In this document: positions 45,811-47,857 of the stretch, in pieces
How positions within the stretch are numbered: position 1 is the stretch's first letter
Layout: each line of letters starts with the position of its first letter
Source: Xanthoparmelia taractica
Lineage: Eukaryota > Ascomycota > Lecanoromycetes > Lecanorales > Parmeliaceae
NCBI GenBank assembly: GCA_033085395.1
Contig: JANQBS010000279.1
Span: forward strand, 1 to 47,857
Direction: 5' to 3'
DNA: 47,857 bases
Translations under genes and position numbers: made by a program
The notes under the pieces: model-generated
What the model saw: the letters and a program-made list of their open reading frames with translations, nothing else
What the model was told of the DNA's origin: nothing
Database searches by the model: none

Positions 45811-47780
45811 ATTATTTTTTCAACCTTTTTTTCTCTTTTTTTTTTCATTCTTCTACTTCTTATCTCATCTATCTATCTATTTATCTTTTCTACTCTAAAG
45901 AATATATATATAGTATATCTATTAATTCTCTATCGAATATCTATAAATTTAAAAAGTTTATTTTCGTAAGAATTTCGTAGAGTTCGTATAATTAGTATAA
46001 TATAGCACGATTTAGTCTAATTAGTCTTAATCGTCTATATCGATAAAATTTAACTCGATTAGTAAATAGAGTTACTATTAGTATAATTAGCAAATAGAGT
46101 TACTATTAGTATAATTAGTACGATTTAGCAAGTAAGATAATTTTAAATTTTATATATAAAGTTCTTGTAAGGCTCTATAGTAAGTACTTAATAATATACG
46201 TTACGTATTACTTCGAGTATTACTTCGACTATCACCCTTACGAGAATTTAATCTAAAACTTATAATCTCGAAATCTATTTCGAAGTAACGTTAAGAGTCG
46301 TCGCTATATATAACTATCGAATCTCATCGTCGATTAAAAAAAATTATATAGAGCTAAATATAGAACTAAGTTACGTAACTAATATTAATAGTAAGTTTAG
46401 TAAGTAATATTTACTAACTATATTAAAATTATATTAATAGTAATATTAAAGTTACTAACTTAATAAATTCTACGAAATTCGTATAAATATTTAATAAAGT
46501 TACTAATTCGACGAGATTCTTAATTTTAGTCTAGATCGCGTAATTAGTAATTTTAAATTTAATAGAAACTTTTTAAATTTATAGATAAAAGACTTAAATA
46601 ACGTTAAAGATAAGATTTTTAATTAATTTCACGTATAAAAATAAAAGTAATCGAAGATCGTTAATTAATTAGCTAATAGTTATAATATTAATATTAATAT
46701 TCGTACGCTATAACGTTAAAGAATTAAGACGCTTTATAGTATAATCGTATAATAGATATCGAGAATCTATAAAAATAAATATACTTCTTATTCTATAGAT
46801 AAAGAGCTTTAAACGAAGAAATACTTAAGATACTATAGAAGAAAGACTTTATAGTTATATCTAGAGATCTCGTATAAATTAGAAAAGAGCTTAAATTTAA
46901 ACGTCTAAGTTTAAGTCTAGAGATTAGAGCGTATATAAATAAAGTCGTACGAAGATAAAGACTATTAATCTTAAATATTACGTAGAGATATAGATTTGTT
47001 ATTTAAGTATAAGACGATATATCTAATATATATAGAAACGTAAGACTTGTAGATAGAAAAGAATATATCTTCGTACGTATTTCAGTCTAGATAATTATAG
47101 AATTATCGATCGTATTAACGTCTAGAAGCTTTCTCTCTTCTTGTTATAATCTCGATAATCTTCGTCTAACGCTTATACGATTATTCTTTCGCGGAGATCG
47201 AGATCTCGAACAATCGCGTGATAAAACGTTACGATCTTCGTCTTCGTTATCTTCGTTATTATCTTCTTATACGAGAGAATATCGAGTATTATAATCTCGT
47301 TATTTGCAATTAACGTACGTCTTTTTAAAGTTATTACGTTTAAGAGCGTAATTCTTTTAAAAAAAATAAAAATAGAGTTAAACGCTACGACACTAAGTGT
47401 AAGTAGATTAAGCTATTTATTCTTAACTCTAAATTAAGATCGTATTAATATAGCTCGAACGATACGATTCTATTTAAGTCGACGTAATTATATCACGTAT
47501 AAATACGACGTCTCTACTCGAAAGAATAAGAATCGCACGCTATCTCGACGCGTAAACGAATTCTAATATTTACTATTACTATATAAGAAGTATAGAATTT
47601 TAATTAATTAAAGCGTCGACTAGAATTATTAAAGCGACGTTATAGATAATAAAAGCTCTATTATACGAAGTTAATTAAATATTATATATAAATAGCTTCG
47701 TATAAAATAGAGAGAGATATTATAGAGATTATAGAAATAGAGAAAATAAGAAAAATAAGAAATAAGTAGTAAGATAAAGA
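45811..47780. other. RIP-mutated AT-rich flank, no gene recognised
   Basis: A T/C-rich stretch (45811-45895, including ATCTATCTATCTATTTATC) marks the change from gene to AT-rich DNA. From there CA/TG are nearly absent and CG is kept, so the sequence was probably a repeated element. Two perfect-looking 28-bp tandem units (AGTAAATAGAGTTACTATTA and on) are at 46061-46116. A plus frame at about 46870-47330 is readable between stops (for example LFFRGDRDLE, SSSLSSLLSS) but matches nothing I know. No LTR pair, inverted ends or domain were found. Confidence 0.6.
46061..46116. repeat. 28-bp tandem repeat
   Basis: Two adjacent 28-bp copies differing at one base (AGTAAATAG against AGCAAATAG), a C/T change. 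Confidence 0.85.
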
Positions 47781-47782
47781 TA

Positions 47783-47857
47783 CGGGTCGGAAAGGTGTGG
47801 TATATTTAATGGTATGGGACTAGTTTTTCGAATACCATACCGAAAGGTATGGGATAT
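47783..47857. mobile_element. MITE, left end only (copy 3)
   Basis: The left end of the same MITE family, starting CGGGTCGGAAAGGTGTGG after TA (47781-47782) and running out of the window in the GGTATGGGATAT palindrome. In this copy the hairpin stem is one pair longer (CCATACC-GAAA-GGTATGG) than in the copy at 22695. Confidence 0.88.

Overview
The window is nuclear DNA of a filamentous ascomycete fungus. Almost all of it is AT-rich transposon sequence that carries the mark of repeat-induced point mutation (RIP): CA and TG dinucleotides are nearly gone, TA is in great excess, and CG is kept. Only one stretch, about 42.3-45.8 kb, has ordinary base composition and intact genes. It holds two genes with short introns (49-58 bp), GT..AG borders and CTAAC/CTGAC-type branch sites, which is typical of Pezizomycotina. 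No tRNA, rRNA or CRISPR array was recognised.

Left part (1-20264). A MITE end, then minisatellites and long direct repeats (76-1785), then a stack of LTR retrotransposons. A Ty3/gypsy copy (A1: 1786-2438 plus 18486-20264) was split by a Ty1/copia element (C1: 2439-18485, 124-bp LTRs, duplication AAGTG/AAGTA). C1 was split by a second gypsy copy of the same family (A2: 4767-14132, 173-bp LTRs, duplication GATAA). A2 then received another family, now a solo LTR (6351-6505, duplication GTAGA). All are RIP-inactivated, with reverse transcriptase aspartates changed to asparagine.

Middle part (20696-42197). A single pogo/Fot1-type DNA transposon of about 1.9 kb has been opened to 21.5 kb by three separate insertions: a copia element on the minus strand (C2: 20838-27743, 144-bp LTRs), a 10.2-kb LTR element (D: 29058-39244, 182-bp LTRs), and a hAT-like element (39405-41931, 8-bp duplication). 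C2 contains a complete MITE (22695-22968). D contains a Tc1/mariner-like element (29447-31291) and an unmutated 935-bp solo LTR (33865-34799). Removing these leaves a transposase that reads in order from its DNA-binding domain to its C-terminus.

Gene island (42198-45810). Two divergent genes: OST3/OST6 (minus; thioredoxin-like, membrane subunit of oligosaccharyltransferase, rebuilt here as four exons) and an unnamed 524-residue coiled-coil protein (plus; two exons).

Right end (45811-47857). RIP-mutated AT-rich sequence with no recognisable gene, ending in a third MITE copy. The window thus starts and ends inside members of the same MITE family. The large RIP-mutated, transposon-only block next to housekeeping genes could be pericentromeric, subtelomeric or an interstitial AT-rich compartment; the sequence alone does not decide.
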